From NCBI RefSeq assembly GCF_021018805.1, contig NC_086256.1:14905032-14969031 (forward strand): a stretch of 64,000 nucleotides of DNA. The letters are read 5' to 3'. The translations under genes were made by a program, and so were the position numbers. The stretch is from Prinia subflava. Lineage: Eukaryota; Chordata; Aves; Passeriformes; Cisticolidae. This document shows positions 39,701 to 51,500 of the stretch, piece after piece (within the stretch, counting starts at the first letter, position 1; the number at the start of each line of letters is the position of its first letter). The notes under the pieces were generated by a model, which had not been told where the DNA came from, did no database searches, and saw only the letters and a program-made list of their open reading frames with translations.

Positions 39701-42306
39701 ATTAATGATTGGGCTCAACAAGGATGGGAAGGGCAAAGCAAAATTCCTCTTGAACCAGCTTAAAAATGCCACAGCTAAAGAAAAAAATATAGGAACATCA
39801 ATTTAAAAAAATAACAAAACAAACCCCCTCTACTAAAATGTAAAGGTCAGGAAAGATTTGGGTGTTTTAAAATGCTGTCTTGAAGAAATTTCATAAAGGT
39901 TAAGATGTCATGTAGTTTCAGAGTTATGGGCACTGGAGGGGGGTCCTTGAGTGCCAGCTATTCCTCGGGCCACTCACTGACTGTGAGCTGCAATGACAGT
40001 GGACAGCGGGAGGCTGGCAGATCAGAAGCTATCACCGTGCCACTGGGGAAAATCCATGTCTTGCTCCCCAAAGAATGAAGGTCTGTGTGAATATTTCAGC
40101 ATCTGAGATTCAGGCAGCAGATAAAATAGAAAAACATGCCTTAAATATACGGGTCTAATTTAAATTGTCAAGAACAAACATATTCAGCATTCAGGCTCCT
40201 CAGCTCAGTTCACTGTGCCTGGGAGGAGCAGGAGGCACAGCACGCACGTTAGGAAGAGCCCGAGGAGCTCCTGGTGGCAGCCTACCCTGCACAGTTCCAT
40301 GCTCCAAACAACATGTGGATTCCTTGTGGTTCCAAATCCCTGAGGGCACACAGACAGGCAGGACACAACAGGAGCTGTAATGCTTCTTTTTCCAGGTGTT
40401 ACAGATGAGAGCAGGAAAACCAATACGACTGGGGAAGAGTGTGGAGGGCATGTTTTCCTTCATTGCGCTCTGCCATGCCCACTGGGCAGTTGTTAGGGCA
40501 GCTCCCTCCTCCTGCAGGCTCTGATCCCCTTTCGCACTGACCTGGTCCTCCTGCCTCACTCATCTCGTTCTCCAGGCCCCCTCTCTTCTCTGGTCTTTAG
40601 TTCTCTCATACAGCATTGCTGTTTGGACTACAGCTACTGAAAAAAATCCCAGACTTTGTGGCTTGAATTTTTTTCCCCTCACTCTCATCTTCAAGATTTT
40701 CAGGCTTAAGTCTGTATCAACGGAGTAAGAGATACCCTTTCTCTGCTTCAGACATTCCCTGCCTCACCGCCCCACCTCAGGTTCCCTCTGATAGCCCATT
40801 TTACCTTTCTTTCTGCTTTTGGCATGCTGGCTACCCTAGGGATTTTGGATATTCTTCAACAGCAACTTGGGGAGGAAAAAGCCTGGGATTGCTGCCCAAA
40901 GCTCCTCCATGGGAACTGTGGATGTAGGGAAGGCAGAGCATCCACCACTATCTCTTGACAAATGAAACCTATTTCAAAATGAATTTCACTTGCAGACAAA
41001 AGGTGAACCATGAAAAGGTGAACTATTTGCTGTTAATGATCAAACAATTGCTGGACAGAGACTGTAAAATAACACAGAGAGAATAAAATCTTAGGAAACC
41101 TATACCTGTTCTGGACAAATGTTACATAGAGGGTAAAATTCTGCAAATGTCAAGTATTTAATGAACAGAAATAAAAGAATGTTGTCATCAAAATACCACC
41201 AAGACTCTTTTTCATCACATATGGATGGTACTGTTCCAACTGAATAAAATTATCTTAAGTTATTTTAGAGCTTAACCTCTTTTACCTGCTTCTACTTTTG
41301 CTCTATTTTGTCCTTTTATATATCCATCTGTTGCACACTGCAAGCTCCCTGTGACAGCTACCATGAGGCCTGATTTTCAGCCCTCTCTCTGGCAGCTTTG
41401 CACTGCTCAAGAGAGCAGAAGGGAAAACAGGTCTGTCATCCTGAGAACTCCTTGGATTGTGAGGTCTTGCTCAAAAATCTCTTGCCCTGCAATGGGAATA
41501 TAGTAAGGACAGGACAAGACACAGCTTCAGAACCCTGGATTGCCAACCCAAGAATGGGGAGAAAGGTAGCTTCGTTTATTTTTCCCAGCCCTTACACAGT
41601 CACATACTATGTGTAGCAGGGTATGGCTACAGGCATGTGCAGCAGAGTGTACTCTGGGTCTCACTGCTTGCCTTTTTTTACTCTTTGAAGAATGTCATGC
41701 AAAATTACAATGCTGTATAAATAGTGACTATAATAAAAATAATAATGGCAGCAAAACTTTCTCCAGTGTTGTATTTCTTTTTCCTTGGTTTTACATAACT
41801 GCCTTGTTTCTCAGAAACACCCTCCAAAAGTTGCTATGTTTTTCCTGCCGGACTAATACATACAATTATTTCTCTGAAAAGCTGAAATACTCTGCTCTAG
41901 GTAGCAAAACAAGATGTTAGCCCAGTAAGCTTTGATATGGCACAAATGTAATTAACTAATAATTATTCTTTTTAGAAAATTAATGAATCTTTATAATTCT
42001 TGGAGAAAAGTGAAAAACTGCATAGTTAAAATGGTTCTTCACTCAGCAAAGAAAGCAAACAAAGACATTTTTCTTCTGTCCACTGTGTATGTCTGGGTGG
42101 ACAAAGACAGAAAACCCAGGCTCACGTGCATAGGCAAAGCAGCTCCCACATCCCCTCCCCTTGTCCTCACCCTGCAAGCACACACTGTGCATCCGCGGAG
42201 CCTCCCGGCTGCTGCCTCACATGAGTCTGGTTTTATTTATAGTTTCCCTCAATACAGAAAACGTATTTGAACACATTTGTCTTTTCTCCCTCTGTCAGAG
42301 ACACAG
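36721..42306. other. noncoding, no gene recognised
   Basis: About 5.6 kb. Frames of up to 119 codons near 40200-40560 overlap on both strands in a GC-richer patch and show no domain. No SINE or CR1 signature seen. Confidence 0.5.
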
Positions 42307-42337
42307 ATGTGTATGTATACATATGCATGCGCATGCA
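42307..42337. repeat. 31-bp alternating purine/pyrimidine run
   Basis: Every base alternates purine and pyrimidine for 31 bp. It passes from GT-rich through ATACATAT into the perfect palindrome GCATGCGCATGC (42325-42336). Alternating RY tracts with CG and CA/TG steps are the sequence class able to adopt Z-DNA. Confidence 0.85.
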
Positions 42338-45300
42338 AAACATTCACACCTACCCTACTCTTGAGTTTAGCATCAAAATGATGTTGTAACACATTATTAG
42401 GGCATATTTTTCTATCTGAAACTGGCTAGATTTTCCCCTAACAGCTGCACTCTAGATTTTAATTAAATAATACCAGTTGTGCCTTATTTAACTAAGCCAG
42501 CACATCTTCCTTGTGTCTGGGAATACTAATTTTTAAATTTTATTTATTTTTTTCTAATGATTAGGCTTGTATTTTGATCTGTAGCACTCTATAGCTAAGA
42601 AAACCTTCAAATCAGTGTAACATTACATAGACAAGGAAGGGGCATTTTTTTGGCTAGGGGAAATCTTGGCACATTTTTAGCAGGCTTAATTTAAGCCAGC
42701 AAATTTGTCCCTGAAAAGCAAATATGGGTGTAGTCAAACTCCTTGTAGCTTTGGTTCTCTGATTTGCTGCTGCGAACCTACAGACAACAAGCTGAAGGCC
42801 ATCTTCCTAGGCATGTTCCCCTTAGACCATGAAAAACAATTAGTCTTTGGAGTCATCACCTCTGTTGTGATGCTATTTAATCAAAGAGTGGGTTTAGGTA
42901 AATTGAGTATCTACAGTGTTTGAATATACTGATAAAAGAAATAAAAATTGTAATGGATCCCTGATCCATTCAGAAGGTCAGCATCTTCAAAATGCCCTAC
43001 AAAGGAACCAAAGTAAAGGTGTATCATCAGCTTTGATATCCATGGGAAAGCTCATGTACAAGTGAAAAATGGAGACTGAACAACTCCTTCCTTCTGGTAA
43101 ATATTGTAATAGGTTTTACTTCATGTTTTTTACCTGGAAAATGCAGCTCTTGGTACATTTGCCTCATAGAAACTACTGGTTACCAATGCAAAAGCCCATG
43201 GAGAATAGGAGTAGCAAATTGTTCAAGAAAATTGTTCTTTTAAAGAGTAAGAAGTCCCCTCAGCCTTAACACAGTGCAGATCTTGCTCCTGAATAGGAGA
43301 GTCACAGAGTGACTGCTGGCACAGCAGAGGTTTGGAACCTGGCCCTCCTGTATCACCTGCCTACCAAGCTCCATCACCAATTACCATCAGGTCAGTTGAG
43401 ATCTACATGACGAGCAGGAAATAGTACCTGCAAAATCAGCTCAAGGGGGAACAGGGGAACACATCTTGAAAGCTGTACAAGCAGGTGGGACCAGCCCGAC
43501 TCTGTGCTGGTGTGATTTATAACAAGAAAAGCAGGGTGCACTTTCTGTGGAACTTTATTACCGCCTTGTCCTTGGAGGCAGCAAATGGCTTCTCCTCCAT
43601 ATCTGTCATATACACACTATAGGAATAAACGGAGCATGCAGAGCGTGCTACCCAGGAGCTGCAGGGTGGAAACAGCCCCTGCCTGGGCTGGGGGAGGCAG
43701 CAGAGAATAGAAGTCACTACATAAAAACACGTACCTGCAAGAGCAGCCACAAGTCTGTAACTTTAAGACAAATAAATGTATTTGCATCTACAGGGAAGAA
43801 GTCTGCCATATCTGAAAAAGTCGTGAAGATTTTCTCAGCCATCACACAATTTGTCTCCATGATACTTTGCTTCCAGTGTCATGTACATTACATCCTATCT
43901 GTCATCGGAGTCAATCTCAACAGCTGCTTGACATGGCTCTAATCAAGACAGATACAAACCTCAGTAACAAAGGTATTGTTGCCCCCAAAGCAAAGTTGAC
44001 ACAATTGGCTGGTATGTTTATTTAAATAGCTCATATCTATCCTGTTAGCACATTCCAAATCAAAGTCCACATTGTTTATTTTAAAATGAATTTTGGTCTC
44101 CTGCACTCCTTTGTTTATGAATGTCTGTATTTCTGACAGCTGATAAAGGGCATGCTGAAGATTTACAGTATCCACAGCTGGTTGTGTGGTGCAATGGGAC
44201 TTTCCCCACATAAGTTTGCTCTATGTGCCTCAGCCACAGAGAAAACTCTGCGGTGAGAGCAGTCTCATGGTGAGGACAGCTTGTCTTGCCCTGCATTGTT
44301 TTTCCTTTCACTGTGGGGAAATTGCTGCATGTCACAGCCTAGCAAAAGTGACTCTGGGACAGCCTGAAGTCCTTCCTCAGGTGGAATCTTTGGGAACAGA
44401 AGCGGTACTGGCTTCAGTGTGCCTCATGCCCAGTCCAACAGTGCAGTTTCCACAGCCATCAACTCTGACACCAGGCAAAATCGTCACACGGCGTTAAGCA
44501 CGAGTAAAATTTCATGTTCCATTTAGACTCTGTTTATTTATACCCAAGTAATTCCACTGCCTTGTTACTGTGTAACTCTCAAGGGAGTTAGTCTAGAGAC
44601 TCTTGCTTTTGCAAGTGCAAATTCTATCTCCTTTGGCAGGATTCTGTCTGTACACCAACTGCAAAGGAGCAAGGACAGATGGAAAAGAGTCCATGAACTG
44701 AAATACCTGGAATCTTTGGCTCCAGGTCAAAAATGTATCACTTCTGGCCATCTTTGGTCAATTTGCTTCACACTTTCCCAGTAGGGGCACAGGGATCTAT
44801 GTTGTTCAAGAACTTCACGTTTTTCCTTTATCATTAGAAACTTGGTGTTCAAAGTCCTTGTGAGATGGTCAGGGCAGCATCATATTCTCTTTCAGCTGTG
44901 CACATGCCAAGAAATTTGGAACATTTGGAATGCTTATACATTGCACCACATCACCTTATAGTTTACAGAAATCCTCACCAAGACTATCAAAGCCAGGGTG
45001 CAGAAATACATAAGTGAGATATCTGCAGGTGAGGACTGCACAGGAAGTGTCCTGGTGTAATTCTTCACCACTCCCAACCACCCAGGGTTAAAGCACACTG
45101 GGGCATGTGTCATATGCTCTAGTAACTTCCAGCTCTTGTTTGGTAAATAAGATTCAGGTTCTTTGTCTTTACACTGCCAAACGATCTCTTACGGATGTAA
45201 TAAACGGTATAATTGGATAAGTAGACACCTGTTAGTCTTATGACCTGATAAATGGTAAGGAAAAATAGAAAGACACACATTAAAAAAAAGCCCTAAAGAG

Positions 45301-46854
45301 AATAAAAGAAATATGCCAAGAGAAAATATGACACACATACTTTATACATGTTTAATTTCTGTTGTTTTGGTTGGAAAACAGCTGCAGGTGTCCTCTAATT
45401 ATATCACCATTTTCACAAATATCAACTGTCATATTTAATTTGTTACATTTACCATCCAGCCTCCTCAAACAGTGCACTTCTTTCATTACACATTTAGTGC
45501 CAGAGTTTCTAACATTCAAGCTAACTTTCAAGCAAGTCAATTAATGCATTATTTACAAGTGAAATGTTATTAAAAACAGATTCTTAATTTACTAATGATT
45601 TAGTAGACCCCAGGCAGTATTCCAATTTGTTTTTATTGAAATTGGAAGAACATTTAGAACAAAGGGGAAAGTAATGTCAAGGATATTTTGGCCTATTTGT
45701 CTGTGCTGCACTTTCTGTGGTATTACATCTACCCCTACATCTTCCCTCCCTCTTTTTTATATTGTATTTTTAATACATAACCTAACCAGTTGCAGCATGA
45801 TTGAGGGGAAAGGTCTATGAAAAATGAAAAACAGCACAAACACTATTGTGAGTTTTGTTTTTAAAAAGCACCAGGCAGTCTGGAATGACTCAATACACAT
45901 GTTCACCATACAATACAGCATATTTTGATTTACAGCGCTGTTCTAGCAACACAGCAGGTTAAGAAGGTTAGAAGTCAAGGGAAATTAAATGTTATTAGCA
46001 TTCCACCATTGTTGTTCTGTACAAAAGTGAGTATGTAACTTTTCAAATGCATTTTTAAACTCAAATTTGTTTCTGAGGCTTTTAGCTTGTCAGAAACTTT
46101 TATGAGCACGTGTGTGCTTCTTTGTCCTCTCCCTTCTTTGCTCCTTTTCCTCTCCTATCTGTGCCCGTTCAGGATATTCATTAAGGAATAAGTCCACTCC
46201 TACCTTCTCTCTTTGCCAAACTGCCATTACCTACAATACTGTGTTCTCATTAAAATGTTGACAGTGACTTTTAGGGCCACTTAATACAGGAAATACCTGT
46301 GATTCAGTGGCAATACTAATCAGTCGCAAACACTTAGCATCAACATTTGAATGGTGACCAAGATAGCTTAAATATATTTCTTTGTGTTTGTTTTTGTGTG
46401 TGAATAAATGAAACCAAAGCGGGAATTCATGATCAGAGTGTGTTTTACTCCCACAGAGTGGCCTACCAACCACAGATATACCCAAACCACGTGGCTTCAA
46501 TTTGGCTCTAAGGGCAGGGTGAGGAATGCTTGTTTCAGGACTCTGGCACTCCCACGTATGGGAACACCTAACTCAGACCCAGGTGTGGACACCTTCACTA
46601 GGAGATCTACATGTGGGTAAGGAGGCTGGGGCAGGAAATGTCTAATTTAGGCATATCAGCTCCAGCAGACTTGATGACGAAGTGGGGAGGCTAACAGGTG
46701 CTTTCAGAGAGCAGATAGGGCCTCAGGTCTTCTTGTTTCCACACACATAAAGGCTGCATCAGAACAAAGTTTTAACACCTAACTAAATGAGAGCCAACCC
46801 AGATCAGTCTACACCACCACTACCTCTTCTAAAGTGATGAGACAGGCAAGGCTG
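42338..46854. other. noncoding, no gene recognised
   Basis: About 4.5 kb. A 131-codon frame at 43547-43942 shows no family resemblance. No repeat family recognised. Confidence 0.5.
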
Positions 46855-46960
46855 AAGCCTCTTCGTGCCTCAGACTGTTATTTGTAAAACAGGGATAACA
46901 CTGCTCCTGTACCTTGCAAAGCTGACATGAAGATAAATTCTGTAATTATTTGGGATGACC
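46855..46960 (+). mobile_element. MIR-like SINE relic
   Basis: CCTCTTCGTGCCTCAG followed by TTTGTAAAACAGGGATAACA matches the MIR core CCTCTCTGTGCCTCAGTTTCCTCATCTGTAAAATGGGGATAA block for block. CTGTACCTTGCAAAGC and ATGAAGATAAATTCTGTAAT then follow the next MIR stretch (CTACCTCACAGG, TGAGGATTAAATGAGTTAAT). The tRNA-like head is missing or unrecognisable, and the 3' end fades after about 46945. This is the clearer of the two MIR relics in the window. Confidence 0.75.
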
Positions 46961-48299
46961 TTTTTATGATGGCAACAGTACTCACCCAAATCAGGCTGAT
47001 GGATCTGTACCCTTCCCTACTGACCCCTGATGTATTTGGAGGACCTCCTGTAGGTGACAACTTCTCAGGGTTGGGTGTGAAGTCAGATGCACCAGGCTGG
47101 CCATGAAATGACCCCTTACTGATGGTGCCACAAGAGCTGCAATCCCTGCCCTGTCACCAAGCACCTTGGGTCCCTGTAGGTTACTGGTGCCTAACACAGC
47201 ACTGGTTTCAATGTACAGAGAGCCAGGCTGGCTGTACACTGCCCTTATGAGTGTATTGTGGCCAAGTCTTCTGCTGCCTTGGTCCCTGACCACCTGAGGC
47301 TCATTTTTGGTGAAGGGTCCTGCAAAGCCGCAGTGATCATCAGAGATTTGACCTTTGTCTACCTCACCAGAAGTTGCTGACATCCACTGCTGACCCGACC
47401 CACCTCCTGTGGCTGGTTCAGAGGAGTGTCAAGAGCCTCCAGCCAGCATGAACACATCTAGTTTAGCTTAGGTAGAGGAGGCAGGGACTTTGGGACTAAA
47501 AGCTTCTCTTCTCCCTTTTGCTGATGAGCTGCTGTGCTGGATCATTGCTAAAGAAGTCATCAGAAAGTTTCAGACTTCGCAAACTAACACTGTGTTTATT
47601 CAACTTTCCAATCATTCCTCTCTACTATCTGTGTTTCACATACCGTGAAACTGCACTACACTGTGCAATTGAATTAGTTGTACAGTGACTCAAAGGCATT
47701 AAACAATGACTTTGATATTTTAAGTACTGTCTAGGAGGGATTTTTAATTCCTTCCTCATAATGAAACAAGAAACACATGAAAAAAAGCCCACAGTTACAC
47801 AACCCTAAAACATTGATTTTCTTTTCCATCCTGGGTAGACCCCTCTGACACAAGAGAACAAAAAATATCCTTAAAGCCTTCAGCTTGTTTAGTAGCAGAA
47901 TAAAAATAAAACATGCATTGACACACAATTTTAATGTGACTCAGTAACACAAGAAATAAGGCCCTGCTATTAATGCACCTTCTAAGTTCACAGTATGTAC
48001 TCAGGAAGAAATCCTGTGGGAACTTTCCAGATATGATTGAGTCTAAGGGTGGACATGTCCATCCTTCTCCAGCTGCAGACAGATCTACTGAAATGGCCAG
48101 TGCCCCAGATCTGGGGCTGGTTAGCAAAGCCCTGGTATTTGAACTGTCCAGGGTGAACCTATTCATTGTGATTGTGACAGTTGAGGGAGTGGTAAAGAGT
48201 TTAACTAGCGACTTAGAAGGAGATGGTAAGTTTTGGCAAAGAAGTGATAACAAGCTGCTGAAAGGGAGAGAGACCCAGTGCTAGCACACCAACAGCCAG
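46961..48299. other. noncoding; contains the longest open frame
   Basis: Two minus-strand frames, 46991-47383 (130 codons) and 47795-48253 (152 codons), are the longest in this part. I recognise no domain, signal peptide or conserved motif, and the second overlaps another frame in a different register. I consider them accidental, but a single-exon or terminal-exon origin cannot be excluded from sequence alone. Confidence 0.45.
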
Positions 48300-48560
48300 A
48301 AGAGGATCCACGCAGAGCCTCAGTCCCCCACTGGTACCCTGGAAAGCCGGGGAGAGGAGGAAGAGGAGGTGGCTGTGCTTGCACTCCGTGGGTCAGCAGG
48401 ACCCCAGAGCGCACAGAGGCAAACGACTCCTGTGTGGAACTCGGGCTGGCCCCAGAGGCCGCCGCTGCCTCGCAGTCAGCGGCACTACGGCACGAACAAC
48501 GCTGAAGGGGAGCAAGTTCTGCCACGGACAAAAGACTCTGCAGACTGCTTCTTACTCGAG
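48300..48560. promoter_or_regulatory. CpG-dense patch, possible small promoter
   Basis: About 15 CpGs by eye in roughly 260 bp, the densest in the window. The peak is at 48457-48507 (GCCGCCGCTGCCTCGCAG, AGCGGCACTACGGCACG, ACGCTG), after a purine-rich GGGGAGAGGAGGAAGAGG run. The flanks fall back to CpG-poor sequence. Retention of CpG suggests germline undermethylation or a recent GC-rich insertion. Open frames of 63-138 codons cross it in several registers, as expected from GC richness. A promoter or first exon of a noncoding or undetected gene is possible. No TATA box or initiator decides it. Confidence 0.35.
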
Positions 48561-51500
48561 ATGGAAGTAGGGGCAGAAAGAGGGAAGAATGAGTGAAAAA
48601 ATGCTGCGAAACTACTGGCATTAGCCGCTAAGAGCACAAGGCCAGGCATCTAAGTGATGACTCATGTCTGACAATAAATACATGAATAGTTGTTGAAAGT
48701 GTGTTTGACTTTCACAAAGGGGTTTAAGCAAATATTTGTTTGTTCATTAGTCTTGAGCAACACTTTTATGGCAGGAGAGTCATTAAACCTTAACATATAT
48801 CTGCAAGCAAGATATTTGGTTGTCTTGCAGATTAAGGCACAAAGCAAGGCACACTGTTTACACAGAATGGCCTTGAAATACAGGTATTGGAGCAAGATAC
48901 AGTTATTAGACACTGGCGTTGTGAATCTTCGTTCTACCGAAGGTTAGCTGGGATGCCCTGTCTGCCACGCCAACTTTTAAGGGCCCATTTCTGCTTGTGT
49001 GTTTGCATCAGCTTTCAGATTCCCTGACTAGTCTTTAAAAGCTGATGAATGAAATCTGCTTCATTAATTAAATTACATCTGTATATGAGAAAGCCATTTC
49101 TGTTACAGATGGTGTTGTTAGGTGTCTACAACCACTCACAAACTCCTCAGGACAGATCACAGCACAGACAGCTCTGTCTTGCATTAGGAAAATATAATTT
49201 GACTAGGAAACCCCTTCCCCAAATATTCTGAGGTGATAGGACCACAACCACAACAATTTTTGTGTTAAAAGATTGCCATGGTATCAGATACCACCCATCA
49301 AGCTCTGCAAAGTGCTGTGTGTGGGCAAGGCCATCCTCACAGCCCTTTTGTGCTCACTGGAGCCTGGGCCAGCTGCTTGCCAGTGGGCTGTGCTTGGGTC
49401 ACTTGTCAAGCTCTGACTCAGGACTTGTTACAGCAGCTAGAAATGAGGAAGACCCATCACGTCTCTTCTGCTGGTTGCAGGAGACATTTATAAGAGCTCC
49501 TCCTTTAGAGCTATTGTATACTATTTATGCTATGTATGTTCCAGCATATATCTGGATCTGTATATATTTTCAATATACAAAGCAGATTGGGAAGTCATTG
49601 TGACCACATCCTCAGTGATGTAACACTGACTGCAGCATAACTATCCTGATTTATACCTATCAACACATAACTATTCTCAAGTGAACAAGTTATGCTTTGC
49701 TTCCTCTCTCTATTTTTTTCCTGTGAGCAGAGCTGCACAGTGTAATGTTAGATGTGATGAGGGTCAGCAATAACATAATCACAGATCTGAGGTCTCCAAT
49801 TTATGCACCTCTGTGTCTTCACCTCATCTCACCAAATGATAACATAAAAGGTTACGATGTGCAAAGCAAAAAGCCCAAGTTGTTAACATCCTGAACTTGA
49901 AAATATTACATTCCTAAAATTATTGCAAGCACAACCTACTTGACATCCTACACAGATGATGTGAATAGAAGATGGCATGCAAATATGTCACAATACAGTG
50001 GCATTAAAATAATAAAAGCCTTATGTATATATTTGTTATGACAATTAAACCTGTACATTACTTGACTTGGTGAACTTCATATCAGTATTTCAGAGGTACA
50101 CTTGTGACACTGGGGAAAGATTCTGTTTGGTGGGAAACGATGACCAATATTTTTCAATTTCCCTGTGCATCCATGGTAGTGAAAAAACTGAAGCCCTTGA
50201 ATATAGACTGACATTATCTTCTACTTCCCTCTGCTTTTCTAGATAGCAAACATGTTCAAAATCAGTTCATAATGAGCATATTTTCCTGCAATCTCGGTGT
50301 GGGCAAAGCTGGTGTGGAAGAGAGATCTGACCAGACTTTACGTCCTGCTGACTTCACTCCCATTACAACTTAGGGTGTTCACAAACCCTGTGGTGAGAAA
50401 CTGAAAAAAAATTACAGAATAAAAATTGTTGGCATGAGAGAGCTTCTATGTGGTCTCAACCAGATGCTCAGTCTAGTAGAATATTGTGGGAGCTCAGAAG
50501 GAACTTACTCTGAAAGCTGACAACACCAGTCAGGCGCTTTGCTTCCCTTCAGGGCTGTGCTACAGGGACTATCCATAATAGGCCATACTAACTTCAGAAG
50601 GCTTGGGACTGTGATTTTTTGTGGGTCTTTTGTATTACAGCTGCTAGTGCTAATTTTATAGCTTAGAAAGCACAGAGAATGATACATTGTGCTTAAAAAA
50701 GAGGAAAAAGAGGAGTTCTCCCTTTTCCACTCTTGAATACAGCTGCAGTATGTGCAAGTTTCAGAAAAAAAAACATCCTGAAAAGAGCTTCTGCTTATTA
50801 AAGAAATAATAACAATCTCTTGTATACACATTTCTCCCTTCTCTTGCGTCTTGCTACATGCAGGTTCATGTCTCTGAACATCTTCCTTTGAACGTGACTC
50901 TTCCTTCTTGATGATATTCCCCCTGCCTCAAACTTTCTCCAGAGGTGAGCCCGAGGCAGGCTGCAGAACTGAATAATCCTGAACTTGATAACATGGATTT
51001 GCATTGAAATGTTTGGCACTGGCCACTTCTGTTTGCTCTTGCAAACATGACAACAACTCCATCACTCAGTAAGCTCAACCCTTAACTCTGCAGTTCCTGA
51101 TTGGACAAGAATCTTCTCTGCCTTGAATGATGCTGCTGTAGATATTCAATACCCGTGGCACTGTTTCCTCAGACCCCTTTGTGCCCGCTAGTTTAATCCT
51201 ATAGATGCTCATATATGAATTCTACACAGAGCTGCAAAAGCTTAAGATATAAAAATTTGACATTCGTTCCTAGTTGGTATTGGTAGGTGAGCTCATAACC
51301 TTCTCATTGCCCTGGCACCAGGAACAACTGGGATTTGCTGCTTGGGAGAAATCAAAGTGGTAAAGGGGAAGACTGCAAAGGGAGGGTCCTGCTTCACTAG
51401 GAGGACTGCACTCAATTTATTGTGCAGTTAAGAGAAAAGAGAAGCAGAGTGGCTTTTAGGAACAGCGTAAAACTTGGAAAAGAGGGCAGCCTAGAAAAAT

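Noticed and set aside
46991..47383. 130-codon minus-strand frame
   Set aside because: No domain and no conserved-looking motif; it begins just after a MIR relic.
47795..48253. 152-codon minus-strand open frame, the longest in the window
   Set aside because: No domain, no recognisable signal or motif, an overlapping frame in another register and no splice or promoter context. A frame of this length is expected occasionally in 64 kb.
48205..48621. 138-codon minus-strand frame across the CpG patch
   Set aside because: Three plus-strand frames cross the same GC-rich bases. The composition (S, P, A, L runs) follows from GC content and no family is recognisable.
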